DNA of 22,822 nucleotides from the NCBI GenBank assembly GCA_905212515.1, contig CAJMEU010000032.1, forward strand, positions 1-22,822, in the 5' to 3' direction. The notes beneath the pieces were generated by a model. The model worked only from the letters and a program-made list of their open reading frames with translations. It made no database searches and was not told the origin of the DNA. Made by a program: the position numbers and the translations under genes. Shown in pieces: positions 1-6,909 of this stretch. Source of the stretch: an uncultured Oscillospiraceae bacterium. Lineage in GTDB: Bacteria > Bacillota > Clostridia > Oscillospirales > Ruminococcaceae. Position 1 is the first letter of the stretch; every line of letters begins with the position of its first letter.

Positions 1-23
1 AAGCGGCGGGCCAACGCTCTTTG

Positions 24-49
24 CTACTTTCTCAACGCTGAGAAAGTAG
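24..49. repeat. Perfect palindrome (11-bp arms, 4-nt loop)
   Basis: CTACTTTCTCA (24-34) is followed by ACGC and TGAGAAAGTAG (39-49), a perfect inverted repeat. A partial second copy lies about 100 bp downstream: CAACGCTCTT recurs at 12-21 and 111-120, and TGAGAAAGCAG lies at 140-150. No T-run follows on either strand, so it is not a standard terminator. A dispersed intergenic repeat is the likeliest identity. Otherwise bases 1-160 show no gene. Confidence 0.5.
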
Positions 50-163
50 AAACCCTATCGTAAAAATAAACGTAAAACTACCGCGCGCACCCGGCCGCCA
101 GCAGAACCCCCAACGCTCTTCGGCCGCTTCCCCGGACCCTGAGAAAGCAGCGCCCCCGCAATC

Positions 164-197
164 AAAAAGCGCCCCGGAAAAATCCGGGGCGCTTTTT
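164..197 (-). terminator. Intrinsic terminator of the nrdG-nrdD operon
   Basis: An inverted repeat AAAAAGCGCCCCGG / CCGGGGCGCTTTTT has a 6-nt loop. On the minus strand the GC stem runs into a T-run. It begins 7 bases past the nrdD stop codon and, being flanked by A and T runs, could also work on the plus strand. Confidence 0.9.
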
Positions 198-204
198 CGT
201 CAAC

Positions 205-2595
205 TTACACCGCGCCGGCAGCCGCATTCTCCTGGACATAGGCCAGGATATCGGCCATCTCGCGCAGCACCTGGGCGCCGTCCGGCACGCCCGGCACGGC
301 CAGCACGGGCACCGTCTCCACGCCGAAGGCCCGCGCCATGTCCGGCTGCTCTTCGGCGTCCACGGGCCGGTAGACGATGCCGCTGTGCTGCAGAAGGGAT
401 TTCACCCTGCGGCAGTTGGGGCAGGTTTTGGTGGTGAACAGCAGCAGCTCCTGGGCGGCAGGGGCCGTGGGCGCTTGCCCGTAATCGGCGCGGGCCACGC
501 GCAGCGGGCCCTGATGGGTGAGGCGCGAGGCGCCGATGTCGTACACTTTGCGGTCCTTGAACTCCTGCGTTTTGCCGTCGTTCCAGTTCTGCACCGGGCG
601 GTAATAGCCGGTGATGCGGCTGTACACCTCGGTTTTGCCGCCGCAAACCGGGCAGGTGAACTGCTCGCCCGCCAGATAGCCGTGGTCCTTACAGATGGAG
701 TAGGTGGGCGAGAGGGTGTAATAGGGCAGCTCGTAATTTTCGGCAATCTTGCGCACCAGGGCAGCCGCGGCCTTCCAGTCCGGCAGCTTCTCGCCCAAAA
801 AGGCGTGGAACACCGTGCCGGAGGTGTACAAGGTCTGCAATTGGTCCTGCACGTCCAGGGCCGAGAAGATATCCTCGGTATAGCCCACGGGCAGGTGGCT
901 GGAGTTGGTGTAATAGGGCGTGCCGTTCTCGTTGGCGGTGATGATGTCCGGGAACTGGGCCACGTCGTGCTTGGCCAGGCGGTAGGTGGTGCTTTCGGCC
1001 GGGGTGGCCTCCAGGTTGTAGAGGTCGCCGTAAAGCTCCTGATAATCGCTCAAACGGGCGCGCATGTGGTTCAGCACGTCCTTGGCAAACTGCTGGGCCG
1101 CGGGCTGGGTGAGGTCCTGGCGCAGCCATTTGGCGTTGAGGCCGGCCTCGTTCATGCCGATGAGGCCGATGGTGGAAAAATGGTTGTCGAAGGTGCCCAG
1201 GTACCGCCTGGTGTAGGGGTACAGGCCCGCCTCCAGCAGCTTGGTGATGGTGTCGCGCTTCATCTTCAGGCTGCGGGCGGACAGGTCCATCATATGATCC
1301 AGCCGCCTGTAGAAATCGGCCTCGTTTGCGGCCTGGTAGGCGATGCGCGGCAGATTGATGGTGACCACGCCCACGCTGCCCGTGCTTTCGCCCGAGCCGA
1401 AGAAGCCGCCGGATTTTTTGCGCAGCTCCCGCAGGTCCAGCCGCAGGCGGCAGCACATGCTGCGCACGTCGCTGGGCTGCATGTCGCTGTTGATATAGTT
1501 GGAGAAATAGGGCGTGCCGTATTTCGAGGTCATCTCGAACAGCAGGCGGTTGTTCTCGGTGTCGGACCAATCAAAATCCCGGGTGATGGAATAGGTGGGG
1601 ATGGGGTACTGGAAGCCCCGGCCCTGGGCGTCGCCCTCGATCATGATCTCGATGAAGGCCTTGTTGACCATGTCCATCTCGCGCTTGCAGTCCCCGTAGG
1701 TGAAATCCTGGGGCTTGCCGCCCACCAGGGCCGGCTGGGAGGCAAGGTCGGGCGGGACCGTCCAGTCCAGCGTGATGTTGCTGAAGGGCGCCTGGGTGCC
1801 CCAGCGGCTGGGCGTGTTGACGCCGTAGATAAAGGACTCGATGCACTTCTTGGTCTGCTCGTAATCCAGGCCGTCGGCCTTCACGAAGGGCGCCAGGTAC
1901 GTGTCGAAGGAGGAGAAGGCCTGGGCGCCCGCCCACTCGTTCTGCATGATGCCCAGGAAGTTGACCATCTGGTTGCACAGGGTGGCCAGATGCTTGGCCG
2001 GGGCCGAGGTGATCTTGCCCGGAATGCCGCCCAGCCCCTCCTGGATGAGCTGGCGCAGGGACCAGCCCGCGCAGTAGCCCGTCAGCATGGACAAATCGTG
2101 CAAATGGATGTCCGCGTTACGGTGGGCGTCGGCGATGTCCTTGTCGTACACCTCGCTGAGCCAGTAGTTGGCGGTGATGGCGCCGGAATTGGAGAGGATG
2201 AGGCCGCCCACCGAGTAGGTGACGGTGGAGTTCTCCTTCACGCGCCAGTCGTTGACGCCCAGATAATCGTCCACCAGGGCCTTGTAGTCCAGCAGCGTGG
2301 ACTGCATCTGGCGCACCTTCTCGCGCTGCTTGCGGTAGAGGATGTAGCACTTGGCCACGTCGGCGTAGCCCGCCTCGCTGAGCACACGCTCCACACTGTC
2401 CTGGATGTCCTCCACCGAGACAAAGCCGTTTTGCACGCGCGGCTCAAAATCAGCCGTCACGCGCAGGGCCAGCAGTTCCAGCACACTGGGGTGCGTCTGC
2501 TTCTCCTGGGCCTCGAAAGCCTTTTCCATGGCTGTGACGATTTTTTGGATGTCGAAGGGCACCACCGTGCCGTCCCGCTTGCTCACCTGATACAT
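205..2595 (-). CDS. nrdD: Anaerobic (class III) ribonucleoside-triphosphate reductase with C-terminal glutaredoxin-like domain
   Basis: Class III reductases make dNTPs from NTPs under anoxia with a glycyl radical. The 796-aa product starts with an ATP-cone (about residues 1-95, MYQVSKRDGTVVPFD). The barrel carries SMCCRLRLD and a GSGESTGS loop. Near the C-terminus lie a zinc-site cluster (SICKDHGY...CPVC) and the glycyl-radical loop RITGYYRPVQNW, with the radical Gly at about 663. Residues 717-796 are extra: LLLFTTKTCPNCRRVKSL with redox pair C725/C728 and a cis-Pro motif (VETVPVLAV), i.e. a glutaredoxin/NrdH-like domain. Known class III enzymes of the thioredoxin-dependent branch take electrons from a redoxin instead of formate; a fused redoxin suggests that mode here (inference). 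The ATG at 2595 is preceded by GAGGAAG. The gene lies 61 bp downstream of nrdG in one operon and ends at a strong terminator. Confidence 0.96.
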   Translation of the reverse strand: MYQVSKRDGTVVPFDIQKIVTAMEKAFEAQEKQTHPSVLELLALRVTADFEPRVQNGFVSVEDIQDSVERVLSEAGYADVAKCYILYRKQREKVRQMQSTLLDYKALVDDYLGVNDWRVKENSTVTYSVGGLILSNSGAITANYWLSEVYDKDIADAHRNADIHLHDLSMLTGYCAGWSLRQLIQEGLGGIPGKITSAPAKHLATLCNQMVNFLGIMQNEWAGAQAFSSFDTYLAPFVKADGLDYEQTKKCIESFIYGVNTPSRWGTQAPFSNITLDWTVPPDLASQPALVGGKPQDFTYGDCKREMDMVNKAFIEIMIEGDAQGRGFQYPIPTYSITRDFDWSDTENNRLLFEMTSKYGTPYFSNYINSDMQPSDVRSMCCRLRLDLRELRKKSGGFFGSGESTGSVGVVTINLPRIAYQAANEADFYRRLDHMMDLSARSLKMKRDTITKLLEAGLYPYTRRYLGTFDNHFSTIGLIGMNEAGLNAKWLRQDLTQPAAQQFAKDVLNHMRARLSDYQELYGDLYNLEATPAESTTYRLAKHDVAQFPDIITANENGTPYYTNSSHLPVGYTEDIFSALDVQDQLQTLYTSGTVFHAFLGEKLPDWKAAAALVRKIAENYELPYYTLSPTYSICKDHGYLAGEQFTCPVCGGKTEVYSRITGYYRPVQNWNDGKTQEFKDRKVYDIGASRLTHQGPLRVARADYGQAPTAPAAQELLLFTTKTCPNCRRVKSLLQHSGIVYRPVDAEEQPDMARAFGVETVPVLAVPGVPDGAQVLREMADILAYVQENAAAGAV

Positions 2596-2656
2596 GGTTC
2601 TTCCTCTTTTCCTTATTCTTCGGCGCGGTGCGCCGTATTTTGCCTGGCTGCCGCCC

Positions 2657-3340
2657 TTACACCCCGCGCAATTGGGTATTGGGCAAGTAGGGCAGCGCGT
2701 TTTGACGGCACTGCTCGAGATACGCGCGGTCCGGCGCGGTGAGGCCCGCGAAGGGCACCTGGGCCGAATCGACGAAGGCCTGCAGGAAATAGCGCGGCGC
2801 GCCGGCCAGCCAGCGGCCGATCTCGGCAAAGTCCCCGGGCGCGTGCAGCTGGCACACCACGGTGGTGCGCAGCTCATAATCAAGGCCGCTTTCCCGCAAC
2901 AAGGCGGCGCTGCGCGCCACGGGCGCCACGTCCACCGCCGGCAGGCCGCAGGCCCGAGCATAGCGGGCGGGGCTGGCCTTAATGTCCATGGCCACATAGT
3001 CGGCCAGGCCCTCTGTGAGGACGGCGGCCAGGGCGTCCGGGAAAAAGCCGTTGGTGTCCAGCTTCACCGCGTAGCCCGCGGCCTTGATGCGCCGCAGCAG
3101 CGCCGGGGCATCGGGGTGCAGCAACGGCTCGCCGCCGGTGACGCACACGCCGTCCAGGATGCCGCGGCGTTTTTCCAGCAGGGCGAACAGCTCTTCCTCC
3201 TCCAGGGCGCCGGCCTCGCCGATGAGCTGGCTGTTGTGGCAGAAGGGGCAGCGCAAATTGCACCCGGGCAAAAACACCGTGCAGGCGGTGCGGCCAGGAT
3301 AATCCAGCAATGTCAATTTTTGCAGGCCGGCCAGCTTCAC
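2657..3340 (-). CDS. nrdG: Anaerobic ribonucleotide reductase activating protein (radical SAM)
   Basis: NrdG uses a [4Fe-4S] cluster and S-adenosylmethionine to install the glycyl radical on NrdD. The product (227 aa from this start) opens KLAGLQKLTLLDYPG, typical of the family, followed by the radical-SAM cluster motif CNLRCPFC (C27, C31, C34), then VCVTGGEPLLH, the SAM-contacting GGE motif. I chose GTG at 3340 because a perfect GGAGG (3348-3352) lies 7 nt upstream and the predicted transcript starts near 3367. An in-frame ATG at 3355 would add five residues but has no ribosome site and lies inside the second NrdR-like box. Order is nrdG then nrdD, the reverse of E. coli. Confidence 0.95.
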   Translation of the reverse strand: MKLAGLQKLTLLDYPGRTACTVFLPGCNLRCPFCHNSQLIGEAGALEEEELFALLEKRRGILDGVCVTGGEPLLHPDAPALLRRIKAAGYAVKLDTNGFFPDALAAVLTEGLADYVAMDIKASPARYARACGLPAVDVAPVARSAALLRESGLDYELRTTVVCQLHAPGDFAEIGRWLAGAPRYFLQAFVDSAQVPFAGLTAPDRAYLEQCRQNALPYLPNTQLRGV

Positions 3341-3348
3341 GAAGTTCG

Positions 3349-3396
3349 CCTCCATATATTGGATTCATATTCCATTTTACACACAATATATAGTAT
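3349..3396. promoter_or_regulatory. Tandem NrdR boxes
   Basis: Bases 3381-3396 (ACACAATATATAGTAT) match the known NrdR consensus ACACWATATATWGTGT at 15 of 16 positions. Bases 3349-3364 match at 11 of 16, keeping the ATATAT core. The two are exactly 32 bp apart, the in-phase spacing known for paired NrdR boxes. The strong box fills the space between -10 and -35, so repression by NrdR when dNTP/ATP is high is the natural reading. nrdR itself is not in the window. Confidence 0.82.
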
Positions 3397-3401
3397 GTCA
3401 A
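3374..3401 (-). promoter_or_regulatory. nrdG-nrdD promoter
   Basis: On the minus strand TTGACA (3396-3401) is followed by a 16-nt spacer and TAAAAT (3374-3379), giving a predicted start near 3367. The -35 box is consensus and the -10 box matches 5 of 6. The spacer is occupied by the strong NrdR box. Confidence 0.8.
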
Positions 3402-3469
3402 GAGCTTTTTCACCGATTCAGTAAAAAAATGGGGAGGGGGACGAAGCTGCGTGAAAAAACAGCCCGCGC

Positions 3470-3946
3470 TCAGTCCCCGCCGGGGCCGGACGGGCCGGGA
3501 ACAGACCGGCGGCGGGCGCGCTCGCGCTCAAAATCCACGCCGCGGCTCTCCACATAATAGGCCAGCATCTCCTCGATATAGGCTTGGGGCATGCCGAAGT
3601 ACTCGGCCAGCTGCCAGCTTTCCAAACAGCCCGCGTCCATGGCGTTCAAGATCTCCTCCAGGGGGAAATATTTGCGGTAGCCATAGCGGCTGGCCACGTT
3701 CTCCTGGTGTTTGCGCACGGTGTAAGGGCTGTCCAGCTGATAGAAGGTGCCGGTGGCGAAATGCCCCTCCTCGTGGATGAGGACGGCCCGTTCCTCGGCC
3801 TCGGTGCCCAGGCGGGCCGTGTCGATGGCCAGGTACCCGTCCGGGTGGGCCAGGGCCTGGCTGGCCGAGAAGGGGCAGGTGAACACGTCCACGCCCAGGG
3901 AATCCAGCGCGTCGTACAACGCGCCCAAATCGCAGGTTTTACCCAT
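3470..3946 (-). CDS. ImmA/IrrE family metallo-endopeptidase
   Basis: The 158-aa protein has the zinc-protease motif HEEGH (H58, E59, H62) within ERAVLIHEEGHFATGTF and a later HQENVA (E82, probable third ligand). It continues with PLEEILNAMDAGCLESWQLAEYF, typical of ImmA-type peptidases that cleave XRE-family repressors. ATG at 3946 has AGGAGG 7 nt upstream; an in-frame ATG at 3979 has none. Such proteins normally sit beside their XRE target. Here neighbours are nrdG and frlB, and the only XRE gene is over 11 kb away at 15367-15777, on the same strand. The C-terminus is Arg/Gly/Pro-rich. The family is clear; the target is not. Confidence 0.88.
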   Translation of the reverse strand: MGKTCDLGALYDALDSLGVDVFTCPFSASQALAHPDGYLAIDTARLGTEAEERAVLIHEEGHFATGTFYQLDSPYTVRKHQENVASRYGYRKYFPLEEILNAMDAGCLESWQLAEYFGMPQAYIEEMLAYYVESRGVDFERERARRRSVPGPSGPGGD

Positions 3947-3996
3947 GGCCGCTCCTCCTGTCTTTCCGCTTTTCCGCATTGGAAAATTTTTCTTTA

Positions 3997-4024
3997 TCTA
4001 TACTATAAAGCACGGTCCATCCAA
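3997..4024 (-). promoter_or_regulatory. Possible promoter of the ImmA-like gene
   Basis: On the minus strand TTGGAT (4019-4024), a 16-nt spacer and TATAGA (3997-4002) lie about 50 bp upstream of the start. Both boxes are imperfect, but this is the only AT-rich stretch upstream of the gene. Confidence 0.35.
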
Positions 4025-4066
4025 TAAATGGGACAGATGGAAAATTGAGAAAACCGCGGAACATAT

Positions 4067-4097
4067 AAAAAGCCCATGGAGCAAATGCTCCATGGGC
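4067..4097 (-). terminator. Intrinsic terminator of frlB-like gene
   Basis: GCCCATGGAGCA (4072-4083) and TGCTCCATGGGC (4086-4097) form a perfect 12-bp stem. On the minus strand it is followed by TTTTTATATG. It lies 29 bases past the stop codon of the SIS-domain gene. Confidence 0.9.
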
Positions 4098-4125
4098 CAA
4101 TGGAGGGGAAAGTTCTGCAAAAGGA

Positions 4126-5094
4126 TCAATACTCCAGCTTCCACATATAGCGCCGCTGGGTGAGCGGATGACTGCGGGCGATGGCCAGCTGCTCGGCGTA
4201 CACGCGCAGCACGGCGCTGAGCACCATGGGGTTGAAATATTCCACCACCGGGCCGGGGATGACGTTGGCGATGCCGAAGTCCTTGCCGTCCAGCAACGTG
4301 GTCCTGGCGCCGAACCGTTCCAGGAACGTCAGCGCGCGGGCGTCCAGGGGCCGGGTGGGGCCGTCGTTCATCAGCAGCACAAAGGGCACGTCCTTGTCCA
4401 CGATCTCGAAGGGGCCGTGGAAAAACTCGCCGTCGTGGAAATTGCCCGAGTTGACCCACTGCATCTCCATCAGCAGGCAGATGGAGAAGGCATAGGCCAC
4501 GTCCTGGGTGGCGCCGGAGCTCATCACATAGATGACCGGCGCGTCCTTGTAGTCTTGCGCGAACTTTTGAGCCGCGGGGACGACGAAGGAGACCGCGTTC
4601 TCGATCAGGGGGTAGATCTGGCCGAAGGCCGTGTGCATCTCTTCATAATGGGCATAGCCCTCGCAGGCCTGGAGGATCTCCACCGCCAGCTGCAGCACCT
4701 TGGTCATTTTCTCCAGCTTGGCGGCGTAGTTTTTCTCAAAGCCGTGCACGACCACATAATGCGCGTTCTGCGCCAGGGGCGACGCCCCGTCGTGAGTGAC
4801 GGCCACCACCGCCGCGCCCAATTCCATGGCCTTTTTGGAAGCGGCCACCGTCTCCGGCGTGGTGCCGCCCAGCGAACAGGTGATGACGATGGCCTGCTCG
4901 TTCACGCCCGCCGGCGTGGCATGGAAGAACTCGTTGGCCGTATAATGGCCGACGCGGATGGTTTTTGCATTTTTCTCCAGAAAATACTTGCCCGGATACA
5001 GCTCCGCTTTGGAAGCGCCGCAGCCCACGAAATACACCGACTTGATCTCCCCGCGCTGCTGCTTGATGGCTTCTACAATGTTTTTAGGCTCCAT
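4126..5094 (-). CDS. frlB: FrlB-like fructosamine-6-phosphate deglycase (SIS domain)
   Basis: FrlB-type enzymes split 6-phosphofructosyl-amino acids (Amadori products) into glucose 6-phosphate and the free amino acid in the cytoplasm. The 322-aa protein has two SIS domains: the first carries YFVGCGASKAELYPGKYF and CSLGGTTPET (sugar-phosphate loop), the second MSSGATQDVAYAFSICLLME and NFHDGEFFHGPFEIVDKDVP, with E223 and H226 in the region that is catalytic in this family. The ending HPLTQRRYMWKLEY closely resembles what I recall of Bacillus FrlB, and the length agrees (about 328 aa). ATG at 5094 follows AGGAGG by 12 nt, rather long; no better start exists. It has its own promoter and lies downstream of the GntR gene. 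No fructosamine kinase (FrlD) is in the window, so the source of phosphorylated substrate is unknown. A related sugar-phosphate isomerase or deglycase is the alternative. Confidence 0.87.
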   Translation of the reverse strand: MEPKNIVEAIKQQRGEIKSVYFVGCGASKAELYPGKYFLEKNAKTIRVGHYTANEFFHATPAGVNEQAIVITCSLGGTTPETVAASKKAMELGAAVVAVTHDGASPLAQNAHYVVVHGFEKNYAAKLEKMTKVLQLAVEILQACEGYAHYEEMHTAFGQIYPLIENAVSFVVPAAQKFAQDYKDAPVIYVMSSGATQDVAYAFSICLLMEMQWVNSGNFHDGEFFHGPFEIVDKDVPFVLLMNDGPTRPLDARALTFLERFGARTTLLDGKDFGIANVIPGPVVEYFNPMVLSAVLRVYAEQLAIARSHPLTQRRYMWKLEY

Positions 5095-5125
5095 AGATCC
5101 GATCAACCTCCTGTTGGTTTGTTTG

Positions 5126-5159
5126 ATACAAGTATAATACATCAAAAGCCGCATGTCAA
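5126..5159 (-). promoter_or_regulatory. frlB promoter with overlapping palindromic operator
   Basis: On the minus strand TTGACA (5154-5159), a 17-nt spacer and TATACT (5131-5136) form a near-consensus promoter. ATACAAGTAT (5126-5135), arms ATAC/GTAT, overlaps the -10 box. A 9/10 copy of this site sits at the promoter of the adjacent GntR gene, so it is a candidate operator for that regulator. Confidence 0.72.
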
Positions 5160-5222
5160 TACATATCGTGCTTTTAATTTATAACAACATGTAACAACTA
5201 ATGCAACGGAAGGTAAAAAGCC

Positions 5223-5948
5223 TCAGGCGGACATGGTGATGGTGCAGGAATACCGGTCGGCGTTGACCACGCTTTTGCTGTGGTACACGGCCTCGCCGTT
5301 CTCATCATAGCCCTCGTCGCGCTGCAGCAGCAGGGCCAGGTTTTCGTCCACGCCCAGCAGCTGGCTTTCCTCGGGGGTGGCGTAGCAGATGCCGATGGTC
5401 TTGACGCCCTTGGCCAGCTTGACGCCTTTTTCCGCCAACGTTTTGTGGAGAGAGGCGGTGAGATCCTCGCCCAGCAGATAGGCAAAGGTGCGGCGCAGGC
5501 GCACCTCCTCGATCATCACCGGCACATCGTCGCAAAAGCGCAGGCGCCGCACGCTGATGACGCTGTCCCCTTCTTTGATGCCGAACAGCCTGATGTCCGC
5601 AGGGCGCGCCTCGGAGAGGCCGGCGAACAAAAGCCGGCTGGCGGCCTTTTGGCCGTTCATCTCACAGGTTTGGGTAAAGCCCATCATGGTGTTCATGCTG
5701 CGCACCAGCTTTTTGCCGGTGACAAAGGCGCCGATGCCCTGGCGCTTGGTGAGGATCTCTTCATCCACCAGCAGTTCCAGCGCTTTGCGCACGGTGATGC
5801 GGCTGATGTTGTACGCCTTGCTCAGTTCCATCTCCGTCATCAGCTGTTCGTTTTCTTTGAGCTCACCGGAGGCGACCTGGGCTTTGATCTCATTGGCCAG
5901 TTGTTGATACAGCGGGGTCCCCGTATCGCGTTTCAGTGTTGTACTCAT
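5223..5948 (-). CDS. GntR/HutC-family transcriptional regulator with UTRA domain
   Basis: The 241-aa protein has an N-terminal winged helix (about 10-75: TPLYQQLANEIKAQVASGEL, then MELSKAYNISRITVRKALELL and KRQGIGAFV). A UTRA effector domain (about 95-235) follows, with IRLFGIKEGDSVISVRRLRF and VMIEEVRL. UTRA domains usually sense sugar phosphates or small metabolites, in keeping with the FrlB-like gene just downstream, whose promoter shares an operator-like site with this gene's own promoter. It probably regulates frlB and itself, as FrlR does in known fructoselysine loci (inference). ATG at 5948 has AGGAG 5-6 nt upstream. Confidence 0.92.
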   Translation of the reverse strand: MSTTLKRDTGTPLYQQLANEIKAQVASGELKENEQLMTEMELSKAYNISRITVRKALELLVDEEILTKRQGIGAFVTGKKLVRSMNTMMGFTQTCEMNGQKAASRLLFAGLSEARPADIRLFGIKEGDSVISVRRLRFCDDVPVMIEEVRLRRTFAYLLGEDLTASLHKTLAEKGVKLAKGVKTIGICYATPEESQLLGVDENLALLLQRDEGYDENGEAVYHSKSVVNADRYSCTITMSA

Positions 5949-6031
5949 CTTTCTCCTGCTCTCATTCGATTTTCGTTTTGCGGCGCCGCCCGCTTTCCGC
6001 AGCCGCGGCGGCGCACCGGCCTTGTTATCTT

Positions 6032-6049
6032 ATTATACCATACAAGTAG
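6032..6049 (-). promoter_or_regulatory. gntR promoter (extended -10) with operator-like site
   Basis: On the minus strand a consensus TATAAT (6032-6037) is preceded by TGG, an extended -10; no good -35 box is seen. ATACAAGTAG (6040-6049), a 9/10 copy of the frlB operator-like site, abuts the -10 box, which suggests autoregulation. Confidence 0.6.
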
Positions 6050-6117
6050 TTCGAATGACAGCCATAAATCGGAAAAGTTGCCATGCTTTCCCGTGCCTGC
6101 CAGGGGGCGAGGGCGGT

Positions 6118-6870
6118 TCAATAGGGGTTGAACTGGGCCACGATCTGGGCGGCCAGGGCCTGGATGCGGGCCAGTTCGCCCGCGCGGCCGGGCAGGACGG
6201 CGGTGCAGCAGTCGGGGATAATGTTGGGCGCCTCGCCGCCGTGCATGCGCAGCTTCTGTGTGTCGATGTCCAGCAGGATATCGCCGCACACCCGGCCTTT
6301 TTCGCCGTGGGCCACGGGGAAATAGCAGTCCGTGACCACGGAGAAATCCGGCAGCGGGCAGTGCTCCACCACATACACCAGATCGGACATGCCGCTCTCC
6401 TCGTCGCTGCCCATGAGGATGCGCAGGGACGAGCGCAGAGGGATGCCCAGGTCCCGCACGCAGTTGATGGCCATCAGCGCCGCGGCAAAGCCGGCCTTGT
6501 TGTCCCGGGAGCCGCGGCCCACCACGAAGCCGTCCCGCTCGATGCCCGTGAACGGGTCGGAGGACCAGCCGTCGCTGACAGGCACCACGTCCAGATGGGC
6601 GATGAAGCCGATCTGTTTGTCGCCCTGGCCGCACACGGCGCTGGCGGCGTAATTGTCGTAGCATTCGGTCTGCATGCCGTACCGTTCGCAGATGGCCCGG
6701 CCTTTGGCCAGCGCCCTGGCGCAGTTTTCGCCGTAGGGCATGCCGGGCAGCGCCGGCCCTTTCACGCTGGGCACGGAGATGAGGTCGATGAGAACATCCA
6801 CCAGCTCCTGCCGGTGGGCGTTTACGTATTGTTCGATCTGCTGGGCGTATTGGCTGGATCGGGAAATCAT
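6118..6870 (-). CDS. M20-family peptidase, C-terminally truncated
   Basis: M20 dipeptidases of the PepV type are dizinc enzymes, normally about 400-470 aa. This product is only 250 aa. It has the family start (LISVPSVKG), the first metal His (AHLDVVP, H92), the bridging Asp (GRGSRDNKAGF, D123), the catalytic Glu pair (GSDEESG, E157/E158) and a further metal Asp (VVTDCYFPV, D181). It stops soon after entering the lid domain (QKLRMHGGEAPNIIPD), so the rest of the lid and the final metal-binding His are missing. No continuation is seen in any frame in the 170 bp before gntR, which points to a 3' deletion rather than a frameshift. It is the last gene of the opp operon, 39 bp behind oppF, with a modest ribosome site (AAGAAGG). 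It is probably inactive. Confidence 0.85.
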   Translation of the reverse strand: MISRSSQYAQQIEQYVNAHRQELVDVLIDLISVPSVKGPALPGMPYGENCARALAKGRAICERYGMQTECYDNYAASAVCGQGDKQIGFIAHLDVVPVSDGWSSDPFTGIERDGFVVGRGSRDNKAGFAAALMAINCVRDLGIPLRSSLRILMGSDEESGMSDLVYVVEHCPLPDFSVVTDCYFPVAHGEKGRVCGDILLDIDTQKLRMHGGEAPNIIPDCCTAVLPGRAGELARIQALAAQIVAQFNPY

Positions 6871-6909
6871 GGATTCAAACCTTCTTTCAATGATCTGGGG
6901 GCGCCGGGC

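Noticed and set aside
385..2742. A 785-codon open frame on the plus strand
   Set aside because: It is the antisense shadow of nrdD, has Gly/Val/Ala/His-rich low-information sequence and no ribosome site. Similar long antisense frames oppose most GC-rich genes here.
4126..5094. MurQ or AgaS assignment for the SIS protein
   Set aside because: The two-SIS layout and the RRYMWKLEY ending fit FrlB much better than the MurQ etherase or AgaS.
5949..6117. Frameshifted remainder of the M20 peptidase
   Set aside because: I translated the minus strand here and found no lid or C-terminal catalytic motifs in any frame; the interval holds the gntR promoter.
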